A DNA stretch of 64,000 bases from Hedera helix. Its lineage: Eukaryota > Streptophyta > Magnoliopsida > Apiales > Araliaceae. The notes under the pieces are model-generated. The model was given only the letters and a program-made list of their open reading frames with translations. It ran no database searches and was not told the origin of the DNA. How positions within the stretch are numbered: position 1 is the stretch's first letter; every line of letters starts with the position of its first letter. Made by a program: the position numbers and the translations under genes. Location of the stretch: the NCBI GenBank assembly GCA_947179155.2, contig OX359269.1, positions 53,883,524 to 53,947,523 of the forward strand. The letters run 5' to 3'. Below, one piece after another: positions 39,601 to 50,170 of this stretch.

Positions 39601-42600
39601 CCTCCAGCTTGTATCGTATTTGTAAAACTCACCATCTAACTTTTATTTTTGCAAAATTCTCCCTCCAAGATGTATTAGTTATGTAAAACTCATCCTCTAA
39701 CTTTTATTTTTGCAAAAATCTCCCTCTAAGATGTATTAATTATGCAAAACTGACCCTCTAACTTTTTAACATGTGTACCGTGGAGGGTGAGTTTTGCATA
39801 ATTAATACATCTTGGAAGGAGAGTTTTGCAAAAATAAAAGTGAGAGGGTGAATTTTGCATAATTAATACAATATAGAGGGAAATTTTTACAAATAAAAGT
39901 TAGAGAGTGAGTTTTGCAAAAATGATACAAACTGAAGGGGGAGAGTATTACAGATGAAACAAGAAATCCCTTCCCAATAAGAAAGAAGATTTGAAGTTGA
40001 AAGAAGAAAGAGAAAAACTCACGTATTATGGGGGGAGAAAGATGAGAGAAAGAGAAGAAATCATAAAAATCAGAGAGCTTCGGTATCGGGTGAATCGCCG
40101 CCATGTCCAAGCTCTCTGAAACCGCCGACACCAACGCCTTTGACTTCTCATCGGGTGACGGAGAAGCGGGTGGATCCAAGTTCGTAGTCTGGTGGGCCCG
40201 GGTCTTATTGGCTTCGCCTCCCCCGGTCATGGGAGTGGTGGCAGTGGCTCTTCCACCCTTGGGCTTGTCGTAACATGTTGTACACACAACGATGTCTAGT
40301 AACCTACGCACGTGGGTAAACGCGTGTGCCTCTTCCGTGTAGTCCACTAAAATCGTAAGTTGACCACGTAAACAATTAAAATTATTAGGGGGATAATTTT
40401 AAGGTACAAAAAAGGGGGGAAATAAAAGAAATTAAAAAATATATATATATTTGAATTTCTTTTGCTCTATCACCGTTTAGTGAATTATTTTTTATTGAAA
40501 TTTTAGAAATAATACAGTTCAACAATTAAAGAAATCAATGGTATGCTTACACTTGCGCCGAAATATTAGACAATAAAGATACTTGCCATTTTTCTAAATG
40601 TGCACCAACTATATATTGATATTTATTTTTGCCATGCGGGATTGACTTTATTTATTTTCTTTTTAAGAAAAAGAATTTCTATGTCAAAAATATTATTAGA
40701 AATTAGGGTTAAATTACTTTTTCATCATTATACTAAACACCAATTTACATATACATCACAGAACTAATCTTTTTATAATCATATCACTGTACTGGATTTT
40801 TTTTATAAAAATTGAATTTTTGGTCCAAATCTATTAAGAGTTAACGGCCTGTTGACATGGCATGTCACATCATCAATTTAACATATAAAATACGATGTGA
40901 CATACCATGTCAGTAATCCGTTAACTTTCAACAGACTATGACAGAAAATTCATTTTTTGTAATAAAAAAAATCCAATATAATAATGTGATTGTAAAAAAA
41001 AAAAAGTTCAATGATGCATATATAAATTGGTGTTCAATACAGTGATAAAAAAGTGATTTAACCCTTAAAAATTAATGAGTTATTTCTTTTGACCGTGATA
41101 TAAAATGACATAGTATTATTAAGTTTATCACCATATTTAATTAATATATCATCACTATTAAATTAAACGCTTAATAAAATTATAAATAATGTCACAAATG
41201 TATCTTTAAAAAATTATATTTATATTATAAAGCAAGAGAAAAGTTTGTGTAACTGCAGAACTATCTTTTTCTTTAAAAACTATCTTTTTCTTTTTACTCT
41301 TAAATATTAAAAAAAGGAAATATAAATTGTTTTACCCACGTTTTTTTCTCAAGTAATAGTGGTTACTACTTTTTAAAACTCAAAAAATTTCCTTTTCTCT
41401 CTCCTCATTCCTCTATTATCCATTTTATCATTCATTTTATACATGCTTGTATTTTATAAATAGTACTCTTTTTATGAAAATAAAGGAGTAACTGTAAGAA
41501 ATGAATTGTTCTATTTCCCCTTACCAAATAGTAATAATAACTAATAATTATCAGTATAAGTATATTCTATTACTTTTTTTTGTTTCATAATAACAATCTT
41601 ATTTATTTTTTTTCTTTTAAAATAAAATTCAAATTTTATTGATGATAATATAAATTAATAAAACAATGTCCTTAAGTTTATTATTCACCAATATTAAACT
41701 AAACATTTAGAGGTAGACATATAATTAAAATATATCTTTAAAATTTTCAAATTAAACTTGCAATAAAGAAGAAAGATAAGAAGTAAAGAATAAGTATAAA
41801 CACACAACAACCAAACATTACATCAAACACTACATTCATCTACACCAATAAAAAGTGGGGCATGACATTGAAATCTATGTCATGCCCCAATTTTTAATTG
41901 TTTAGATGGATATAGTGTTTAGTTGTTGTGTGTATAGACTTGTCTAAAAGTAAACCCCCCAGAGTAACTGTAGTGTTAGAGATAGCAGGGTATTTTACTA
42001 CTGCACTAAATGCAATTAAGTGGACGCAAAATTTTGCAGTTAAATCATCTGTTATTCTTTTCGTCTCAAATTAAATGTTTATTTTGATTTTTTAGTTAAA
42101 TTAATCATTTTTATAATTAATAATTAAATATATATAAATATTTTTTTAAAATTATAAACATTAGAGTTTATAACAAATTGTATTTAGTTTATTAGGATTA
42201 CAATCTCTTAATCTAAAACTTTACCAACAATGATACAAAAAATAGTTTTAAAATGAATTGACCCAAAAAATCAAAATAAAGTTTTTAATTTGAGACGGAG
42301 GGTAAGAGTATGCGTGGTACAGTCTGGTGTAGTTATATTTGATGCGGTTACAAGGTATAACTGCCACCGTATAATACAATTAATATTATAGAAATAACCG
42401 TGATCACAATTAATCAAACCGTTCAATTACCAATGATTTCAATTAATATTTTGCAATTACAATTTTTTTCCAATTAATATGTTATTCAAATAATGAAAGA
42501 AGTAAAAAAGCATGCAAGCTAATAATAAAAGGAGTTTAAAAGTTCAAAACCAAAACTATTAATTTCTATTAATATTTGCTACTAATGCATCTATAAAATT

Positions 42601-43440
42601 ATTAGATCTTTGAAACAACATTATGCTATAATAAAAAGAAAATTATTAATACCCCCCACAAGTTTGTTATACATATATGAGATGAACAAAAAGAAAAATT
42701 ATATAAACAACTAGAAATCTAGCAACACATAGACAATTAATTCATTCATAAATACATTTTCTATTATTAAGATAGTACTCATATGCTAGAGTTTTATCAT
42801 ACATATGTGTGTGTCTATGTGCATATATATATATATATTGGTGTGAGTCAGTTAATTTAGTATAATTTTTTGTTAAGAATCGTTGTTATAATTAAATGTG
42901 CAATTTAACTTTTTAAAATTTTAATTTATTAAACTTTTTATTGATTACAATTTTTTGCATTGCTCACCCATCAAAGGGAGTAATATATAGGTCATCTTGT
43001 TGTGTTATGAAGTACTTAAATTAGCTAAATACTCCTTCCTTTTTATTATATAAGTAGTTTTAGAATAAATTTTTTTCTTTATAATATAAGACATTTTACA
43101 TATATCTATGATAAAAAAAAAACTAATCATTTCTTACTTTGCCCCTAAAAAAATAGAATAATTGAGAGAAAGGAGGAAAAGTAATTAATTAATGCATGGA
43201 TAATAATAAAATTTCAAACTAACATTAATTATATAATATTAAAATTTAAAAAAATAAAAATTAATATGTGTGATTATGTCTTAAACGATTTATATAATGA
43301 AAAGGAGGGAGTATATCATTCCCTTAAAGGAATCACTACACTGACCGTTCAAAGTATAAAATCAAAAGTTATGATTGTCTCGTACGATGTAAATAAGACA
43401 AATTATCTAACATTGGAATCACCAAGCAGACCTGGAAATA

Positions 43441-43484
<44 letters not shown>

Positions 43485-44750
43485 CCACACACACACACAC
43501 ACGAAAAATTATAAGGTTCTCTTGAGGCACCTACCACATGATACTTGATACCATTCGTGTATTACCATCTCAGCACTTAAAGTGGGACATTCTATTTTAA
43601 GTGTTGAGATGACAGCACGTGAGTATGAATAGTCTTGAACACCACGTGACAGGTGCTCAGAACTATTGAATAATTACTGATACACACACATGTATGATAT
43701 GTGTATTAGAGCATCTCCAGCAATGGCTAGAAATGAAATCCTAGACTAAATATAGTATAGGATTTATCTTAGAGTTCCAGCAGTCAGACTATATATAGTC
43801 TGTGACTATATTTGATGGAAAAGAAAGACTAAATCAAGGAATGGAATAGTCCATGAACTATAATTTTAATAATATTTAAATGAAATGGTGGAAGATGATT
43901 GGAGTTTTTTTAAATTCATTGATTATTTTAATTTTTTTATATTATAGTCCATCTGCTTGAATGATTGAAGACTAAAGGACATTTAATGATGTCATATGGA
44001 CTAAATATAGTCCATAAAATAGTCCATCTGTTGAAGATGCTCACGCCAGTAGACGAGAGCCAAAATAGAAACAGAATCACGGCACACACAACCTACCTTC
44101 AACCATCCTCAGCAAACATGGCTTCAGTGAAATCACTTCTACGGTCTCATTCAATTTCTGTCCTTTTACCTGTTATCAACATTTATTTAACCACCAATTA
44201 ATTTACAAATTTAAGAGGTGGGGGGGGGGGGGGGGGGGGGGGGGGACCAATTAGCTCCTAACCTCATGGGACAAAGAATAGCTTGTAAGGTGGCAAGTTT
44301 CAACATTGACAGCTAGTAGCTTCTTTACATCAAGTATCTTGTCAGTAGAGATGCCCTGCATTCCCATTAGAACCCAAAAATTTATTTTATTTAATAAAAA
44401 AATATCAATTACTAGATTAGTCCAATTAAGTTGGTAAAATGAGTGCATATATGGACAAATAAACAAAATAGTAAATTGCTTATAGTAAGAATCAACTGAA
44501 TATACCTTGAGTATAACTTGCGTTTCATATGGGGTGATAACAATTATGTCAAGAAGAGTTGGTGCAACTGCAGAAAAAGAAAATCCAATCAAAATCTTGA
44601 TGAAAATGAAAAGGGTATCATTAATTGAACAAGAAAGAGAAAGAAGATTCAAAGATTGCAGATTCTTCTATGAACCTAACCTTTTTCTTCCTTCTTCTTC
44701 TTATCTGTCTTGCCTTTATTTCCTTTTCCCCTCCCTGACCTTGGGGCCAT
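27655..44750 (-). CDS. REC: REC/CLU-family protein (REDUCED CHLOROPLAST COVERAGE / TSS), 23 exons
   Basis: Exons in order: 44681-44750, 44506-44567, 44263-44355, 44097-44169, 40023-40346, 39442-39506, 38682-38813, 37559-37600, 36936-37469, 35714-35868, 34895-35393, 34628-34690, 34441-34542, 33978-34292, 33804-33896, 33543-33644, 33340-33444, 32745-32878, 32203-32386, 31953-32084, 31459-31571, 31120-31198, 27655-29358. They join in frame to 1724 aa. A basic N terminus (KGKTDKKKKEEK) precedes a ubiquitin-like CLU-N region (GISTDKILDVKKLLAV). The CLU domain starts at FGNLPYGFRANTW (residue 288). TPR-like repeats span about 875-1093 (NPNTAATYINVAMMEEGMGN type). A long disordered tail ends GEGFVVVTKRRRNRQN at about 1690-1705. 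Plant REC proteins are cytosolic/nuclear and set the share of cell volume occupied by chloroplasts. Internal features resemble REC1 most, from memory. Confidence 0.93.
30069..30576 (+). mobile_element. Helitron-like element in REC intron 22
   Basis: Begins TCTATACTATAATATAAAG after a host A and ends with the hairpin AACCCGTG-CTG-CACGGGTT (30548-30566), ten further bases and CTTG before a host T. A 5' TC, a 3' hairpin close to a CTRR-like end and insertion between A and T are the Helitron hallmarks; CTTG is one base off CTRR. The interior (about 0.5 kb) is AT-rich with a repeated GAGTTAACTCGAATG block and no coding frame. Confidence 0.7.
37601..38681. other. REC intron 7 with repeat-like segment
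   Basis: This 1.1-kb intron holds a segment at about 37980-38330 with GGTACGCAGTACGC and CGTATCCGATATGGCG, resembling decayed subterminal sequence of GACACG-type hAT elements. No ends or target duplication could be defined. Confidence 0.3.
39588..39952. repeat. Inverted array of 62-bp units (3+3) in REC intron 5
   Basis: Three direct copies of a unit of about 62 bp (TTGCAAAACTCTCCCTCCA, GATGTATTAATTATGCAAAA, CTCACCCTCTAACTTTTATT) run to about 39768 and are followed by three copies in reverse orientation. The symmetry centre is near 39770-39780 (ACATGTGT). As RNA the intron would fold into a stem of about 180 bp. Its CAAAACTCACCCT.TAACTT motif also occurs in the inverted-repeat element at 4360-5208. 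Confidence 0.85.
40706..41064. mobile_element. PIF/Harbinger-like MITE (359 bp) in REC intron 4
   Basis: Fully palindromic: left end GGGTTAAATTACTTTTTCAT, right end in reverse GGGTTAAATCACTTTTTTAT, with matching ACACCAATTTA and GGCATGTCACATC blocks up to a loop near 40892-40912. The 3-bp target duplication TTA is at 40703-40705 and 41065-41067, as expected for PIF/Harbinger. Confidence 0.8.
41791..41943. repeat. Hairpin-forming inverted repeat in REC intron 4
   Basis: Left arm from TAAGTATAAACACACAACAA to GTGGGGCATGACATTG and right arm from TATGTCATGCCCC to TTGTTGTGTGTATAGACTTG are imperfect complements with a 6-8 base loop. The stem nearest the loop is nearly perfect. Either a small MITE or a precursor-like hairpin; no target duplication is clear. 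Confidence 0.7.
42055..42302. mobile_element. Stowaway-like MITE in REC intron 4
   Basis: The right end TTTAATTTGAGACGGAGGG is followed by TA; the left end TTCTTTTCGTCTCAAATTAAA is preceded by TA. The arms match over about 45 bp, including TTTATTTTGATTTTTT. Ends and TA duplication fit the Stowaway (Tc1/mariner) type; the left tip has drifted from CTCCCTCCGT. Confidence 0.75.
43032..43311. mobile_element. Stowaway MITE (280 bp) in REC intron 4
   Basis: Left end CTCCTTCCTTTTTATTATAT and right end in reverse CTCCCTCCTTTTCATTATAT form the classical Stowaway terminal repeat, flanked on both sides by TA (43030-43031, 43312-43313). The interior is AT-rich with no coding frame. Confidence 0.85.
43443..43502. 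repeat. Compound TA/CA microsatellite
   Basis: About 15 TA units run directly into about 14 CA units with one C interruption, in intron 4 of the REC gene. Confidence 0.95.
43709..44042. mobile_element. MITE, GAGCATCTCCAGCA family, full copy in REC intron 4
   Basis: Starts GAGCATCTCCAGCAATGG and ends CATCTGTTGAAGATGCTC, giving inverted terminal repeats of about 15 bp. Subterminal TAGACTAAATATAGT blocks occur on both sides. TTA precedes the left end, but the right flank (ACG) does not match, so the target duplication has decayed. The inverse, truncated copy is at 15029-15303. It ends only 54 bases from exon 4 of the REC gene. Confidence 0.75.
44220..44245. repeat. Uninterrupted G26 tract (C26 in the REC intron 3 RNA)
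   Basis: A run of 26 G residues lies inside intron 3 (44170-44262), which is only 93 nt long. In the transcript it is a poly-C tract starting 17-18 nt after the donor site. Exact length may be affected by sequencing or assembly. Confidence 0.9.
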
Positions 44751-44910
44751 AACTACTCTGTTTCTGCCTTGTAAATCCTCTGTTTTTTGTTTTCGAAAAA
44801 GCTATTAGCCCTTGTGTATATAATTAAGAGGCAAATTCAAAAACCCATTAGTATTTCAGCAAATTTTATTGAGAGAATGGATATATAATAGCCAAAGAAG
44901 ATGTACAATG

Positions 44911-44989
44911 CAAAAAAAACAAGAAGAGTACAAAGAAAATCTTGGAGATACAAAAAAACAAGAAGAGTACAAAGAAAATCTTGGAGATA
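44911..44989. repeat. 40-bp tandem duplication upstream of REC
   Basis: CAAAAAAAACAAGAAGAGTA and the following 20 bases to CTTGGAGATA occur twice (44911-44950, 44951-44989), differing by one A. The copies lie 160-240 bases upstream of the REC start codon, probably in its 5' leader, which is pyrimidine-rich on the coding strand. Confidence 0.9.
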
Positions 44990-45300
44990 CAGAAAGTGAA
45001 GAGGAAATATTTGTTGATGAGGAGTATGAAGAAGAAGAAGAAGATAAAGATAGGATAAGGGTTTGGGTGGGTTTACCTTGTTATGGATTTGCGAGAAATC
45101 CTGACCTCTCCTTGTTGCTAATTTCCCTAATTGCACTCTCTATTTTTCTCTTATTCTTTTTTTTTTTTGCCTTTTTTTCTCTCTCACTACACGATAAATG
45201 TGCGGTCCTTTTTAAGGGGAAGAGAAGCCCATGCGGTAACTGGTAAGAGAAGAACAAGACTGCTGCGGCAATTATAAGAGAGGTGACCGCTAGCTGGATT

Positions 45301-45309
45301 CCACGTGGC
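45301..45309. promoter_or_regulatory. G-box/ABRE-like site upstream of REC
   Basis: CCACGTGGC contains the CACGTGGC core bound by bZIP/bHLH factors. It lies about 550 bases upstream of the REC start codon. Assignment to REC is by position only. Confidence 0.35.
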
Positions 45310-47490
45310 GGATTGGTAATGGATTGCTGGTTGGGCGTAGCCCTTTTTATTTTTATTTTTTCACGTGTTTCGAACCTGGCTTTATAGTTTTCCTCGTTTT
45401 TTCCATGCTAACCAGGTATTGGTTGATTTTGAGTAGACTTGCCAAAAGAGTTTCAGGTCGGCGGGCCGGGCCGGTTAAAATTGAGTTTTTTGGTTTTATT
45501 ATTCTTTAACTTTAAAAAATTGAACAATTTTAGTCCGACTCGATTTTGATTTGACCTGATCGACAACTCAATTTTTTTTGCAAAAAAATAAATAAATCAA
45601 TCAATAAAAAATATTAATAATAAAACAAATTTATGTCAATAATAAATCAACTCTAGCAAATGTGTCTATAATCTAATACCAATAGTTTGATACTTTGATC
45701 TATGTCCAAAATCACAAATTACTGTACCAATATTTGTTGGATAATATGATTTCATTCGGTTTAATACCAGCTAACATGTCAAGGTGACGTGTAGCATGAC
45801 TCGGGAACTTATTAGATTTAAGATCTTACTGGTACAACTTTGAATTACTTATGTGAAAATGAAATTCCTTTATTTAACATTAGGAAAAAACGTCGGCCTA
45901 TCTTCATGTAAAAGTTCTTTTAGCGACACATGTTACATCTTCTTTATAGAGACGTAACTTCTAAAGGCATGCATAACAGACTTTTGTAATGGCAATGCAC
46001 TTTGCACATGACAGACTTTTGCGGCAAATAGTGTAAATACTAGTAATAAATTAGTGACTACTGACTAGCGTCTTCAATACGTGCAAAAAAGCAGAGAAAC
46101 AGACTCTAAAAAAGAGATTGTACTACTTTCTTAACTGCCATTCGGTCTGTAATTCATTCTTGCAAGATTAATGTTTGCTAATGCCAATAAGGAAAAACAT
46201 ATATTTTTCACAAATCACTGTACATATGTAGGTCACTTTGTTCGATACTCGAATAAAATTTTGTCCATATCGTGCGAAGTTATTGACGATTTTTGCCGGG
46301 CCGATTGATTTTAGCCCAAAAAAATTGGTTTGTTTTTGCCTGATCCGTTTGCCGAGTTTAATTTTGAGGCTCCTAATTTAGCACCTACAATTGGTTAATT
46401 ATTACACCGTCAATTTTTGTGGGGTGAATAAATTAAAATTGGTTAATAATACAATTTACTTCTTAGTTTAAAGCGAGGAATCTAAAGTTTATAAAAATCT
46501 CATTTTATATGATATACAGTGCTGAATTTTTATTTGATTTCAAGATCTCTCAGTCTTAAGTATCATGTTAAGACATTATTAATTATGTATAAAGAAATAT
46601 TATTTTTATAAATTAAATATAATATTTTTATTAGTTATTTCTTAAATAAATGTTAGGTTTAGTTACTATTCATATGAATAAAAACTCGAAGAATTGTCAT
46701 GTAAAAGTAAAAATTTCAATTTATATAGGTATATATGTAACTTAATAATTTATAAGAAAGTCAAGGAGCAAACAAGATGACTATTTGCCTCGGATGCTCC
46801 AATATTTAAAGAAAATTGTCCCCTAGTTTTTGGTAGGGACTGAGTTTGCTGTATCAGTCCATTAAAAGCATGTCATTACGACTACGTCAGAGTTCTCGGA
46901 TTCTGACTTTAATTTATTAACTACATTTTCACTGCATCTATATTTAAATTTGAATTATAATTAGAAATTAATTACCGTTAAAGTTCCACATCATGAACAT
47001 TAATTACTTTGGAATATAGGGAGTAGCTCTAACAACTTGCTTAATACTGAAAACCGAAAAGATCTTCCCTCGAGCGAATGTTACTGGAAGGTTGCTCTGT
47101 TTTGCTCTCATTACGATAATACCCGTGCCTTATAAAAAACTAACGAATTGATTACAGTATATTTTCCACACACAAGATGTAAAAATGATTGTTTACCTAA
47201 AATATAATCTAAGAATTCACACACAGTATATTTTCCACACGTGTCAAGATGTAATAATATTTTTTACATAAATTAAAAAAAATTAAAATAGAAGAAAGAG
47301 ATTGTAGATCCTTTCATATGAACGAATTATGCGGATAAAAAATATCTTGACACGTGAAACTCATAGTAAAAATTGAAAATGACCGACTTAAAATTGGGCA
47401 TAAGAAGCCTAATATGAACTAGAAATGATGACTCAAGGCTTAAGGACATTGTTGCTTCGTCTTGAAAAAAACTTATTCAACCATTATGTT
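45310..47490. other. Intergenic DNA
   Basis: No gene recognised. The stretch is AT-rich and includes a CGGCGGGCCGGGCCGGTT patch near 45460; it is probably degenerate repeat sequence. Confidence 0.4.
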
Positions 47491-49815
47491 TATATTGTTC
47501 GACCTGGGCTAATGGTAGAAGGAACACCCATGGAAGTACGGGGTACAATACCCCATAGTTAAGTGTTATAGTTTTATAGCTGAAGAGTAGAATTTCACCG
47601 AGGGCTATCCATTAGATGGACATACTTAAGGGTTAGCTGAAAGTATGGATTAATTATTATAGGGACTTGTTACCCAATAAGACAAGGCTCAAATGATGAC
47701 TATATATAGAAAAGGAGAGACTCATTTTTGGGCCTCCTCAAGACAAAGAATAAGATGGAGAATATCTTCTACGAAGATAGAATTATTCCCTCATTTTAAT
47801 CCTTAATCTCAGCTTGTGATAACACTATTATTCAACTGTGGATATGATTAATTTAATTTACCAAACAACATTGTTTATTAGTCAGTAAATACTCTATCCT
47901 GATTTCTAAATAAAAATGATTATTTTTTCTAAGCAAGATTAGTTAGAACTAATCATGATTAATTATTGTAATCATAATTAAAGTTTGCTTAATCAAATTA
48001 AAGGGATTAGGGTGAGATTATTAAGCTAATTAAGGTCAACTAGTGTTAATATTTGATTAGGTAATGGTGACTAGGCTCACTAGAAACACGACATATTACA
48101 TATTTTTGACACTTAGAATATTTGTGACGCCTAGCACCTATTTAAAAAAGAGAGGTAAGATTTTATATGTTTGGAGGAGCTTATCTCTACACAAGCCAAT
48201 CAACCAAAAGAAAGAAGAAAAAGAAGAAGAAGAAGAAGAAAGCAAGCAAGCAAGGAATTCAAAAAGAGAATTAAAGAAAAAATCTTGAATGACTCGTGTA
48301 TTTTGCATATAAAAGGTAGGGAACTCTAATACATCTTTTAATCGTTATACTTGCTTGCTTAGATCATTGACTTGGTTTAACATGATCATTTACTTTCTCT
48401 TATATTACTTGATTTATTAAAGATGTTTTATAATGATTTATGCACATTTTCTTGTTTATGTGATATTTAATTATGAAGTTATCATGTTTACAATTTTATG
48501 AGCATGTATACATATGCGTGTGTGTGTGTGTGTATTTGAATGGTTGAATTGTTATATGTTAGACGTAGGTAAGCCTAGTTTCTCTCCATTAAAAATCAAC
48601 TTAATGGGAACTGTTCTAATATTTTATTAAATTGAGAGCTCATAACATTCCTGCACACTAATTATCTGCGTGTATGTTGCCCAACTTTGAAGAGTTGTAG
48701 ATCAATCGTGATATAATATAATTTAGTAATTCTTGACATTAAATGTAGCCCTGAAAATGTAGTTTATATAGGAAATGAAATAAGCTCAAAAAAAAATATC
48801 AAGAAAAAGTTATAGCCCTTTTTATGTGTTGTACATGAAAGAGCACGTACATACTTGAATATTTAAGAAACACTCCTATGATTCTGAGGCTATTTATGTT
48901 CACAGTTTTATTACTCGTGTGACAATATTTTATGAAAGGTTGAGAAATTCATATAAACACGTTTAGTGTTCAAGTGTAATTAGTGATGATCATGTTTATT
49001 CGTTCTCTTTATTTACTTGTCATGCATTGATTTGGAAGGGGAAAATATGATTTCAAGGTGTTTATGAGGATACCGAATTGTATTTATGTTTTTGTGGTTG
49101 GAAATGGTAAAGATTGATTCATAGTCAAAATAAAGATATGGTTTTCCTCGAGGATGACTCCAGGAGAAATTCTAGTTAGTTCCTAATCAAAAATAGGAGG
49201 TTACGTACAAATGATTAGTTCTTGGCCGAAATCAGAATATTACTATGATTGGTTCCTAGCCAAAATTAGGATAACAATTTATTGCGATGCTACAAAGATT
49301 ATATTTTTGTTAAATGCTTATGAGAAAGAAAGATGGCAAAGATAATGAAAACTTATTGGAAGTTAATTATGTTCCATTGAAGTTTAGTTATATTTGCACG
49401 ATTTTGCTTGTGGTTACATTATACCTTGATTTAAAGTTGTAATACTATTCTCTTCTGGGCTTGTGAAGCTCACTCTATGTACACTCTATGTACCCTTTTC
49501 GGGAACTCCTTTGAAAAAGAAAGAAAGAGAAGAAGTTTGAGATGACTTGACAATTTATGTTGGGTAAAGATGAATTCATGAACATGTTTGTGTATTTATA
49601 TATGAAATGCAAGTTTAAAGCAATATGCCCTTGTTTAAGATATTTAAACTTTTAAATTATTATTGTAGTAAGTAAATGTTAAAATTCCTTGTGTTTGTTT
49701 TTGTTCAAATTAGAGTATTTTAAATAAATTTACTTAAAGTCGCAAGGGTTACTTCAAAAATCGTTTTTCTTTCCATATTCATGCCTCCGCGAGGTTAGGG
49801 ACTTGACACAGTTTG
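47491..49815. other. Repeat-derived DNA, possible solo-LTR remnant
   Basis: The segment has an AAG microsatellite (about 48210-48240), a TG microsatellite (48518-48533), a direct repeat ACTCTATGTAC (about 49471-49492), and several near-repeats of TTAGTTCCTAATCAAAAATAGGA / TTGGTTCCTAGCCAAAATTAGGA near 49176 and 49250. The block ends near GAGGTTAGGGACTTGACACAG. This looks like LTR-type sequence, but no matching LTR pair, primer site or polyprotein is present. Confidence 0.3.
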
Positions 49816-49975
49816 TCTTCTCTTCCCCTTACTACAACTTCTAATATTTTTCTTTCGATAAACCTATTAGAGATTTCTAAAAATTTTCAGCCAAAACTCT
49901 AGTTTTAACTTCGAATGTTTAAAGAATAAACAAGTTTCAATGGACCTCACGTAAATACAATTTTGATATTTTTCT

Positions 49976-50170
49976 CTATTTTTATTTATTTATAAATAAA
50001 TAAATAAAAATAGTGACACCAATTTTTAAGATAGGAATTGAAAACTGTCTTAAAAACTATTTTTTGAGACGGTTTAAGCTCATATCTTAAACAAACGAGG
50101 TATTTAAGACGGTTTAACCAAACTATCTTAAAAAGTTAGGCATTAGAGACAGTAAAACCTAAAACCCAAT
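49976..50170. repeat. AT palindrome and AAGACGGTTTAA repeats
   Basis: A near-perfect 38-bp palindrome (49976-50013, CTATTTTTATTTATTTAT and its complement) is followed by copies of GAGACGGTTTAAG, AAGACGGTTTAAC and TATCTTAAAA. Such arrays occur in subterminal regions of CACTA elements; no CACTA end is visible. Confidence 0.4.

Noticed and set aside
44103..44201. Plus-strand frame starting MASVKSLLRSHSISV, resembling a mitochondrial presequence
   Set aside because: It is exactly antisense to REC exon 4 (44097-44169), which encodes VKGQKLNETVEVISLKPC in frame with its neighbours.
44869..45246. Plus-strand 125-codon frame with acidic repeat and hydrophobic tail
   Set aside because: Its repeat is the 40-bp nucleotide duplication and GAA microsatellite of the REC leader; no domain and low complexity.
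48064..48288. Plus-strand frame with Lys/Glu-rich tail
   Set aside because: The tail is an AAG/GAA microsatellite in repeat-derived DNA.
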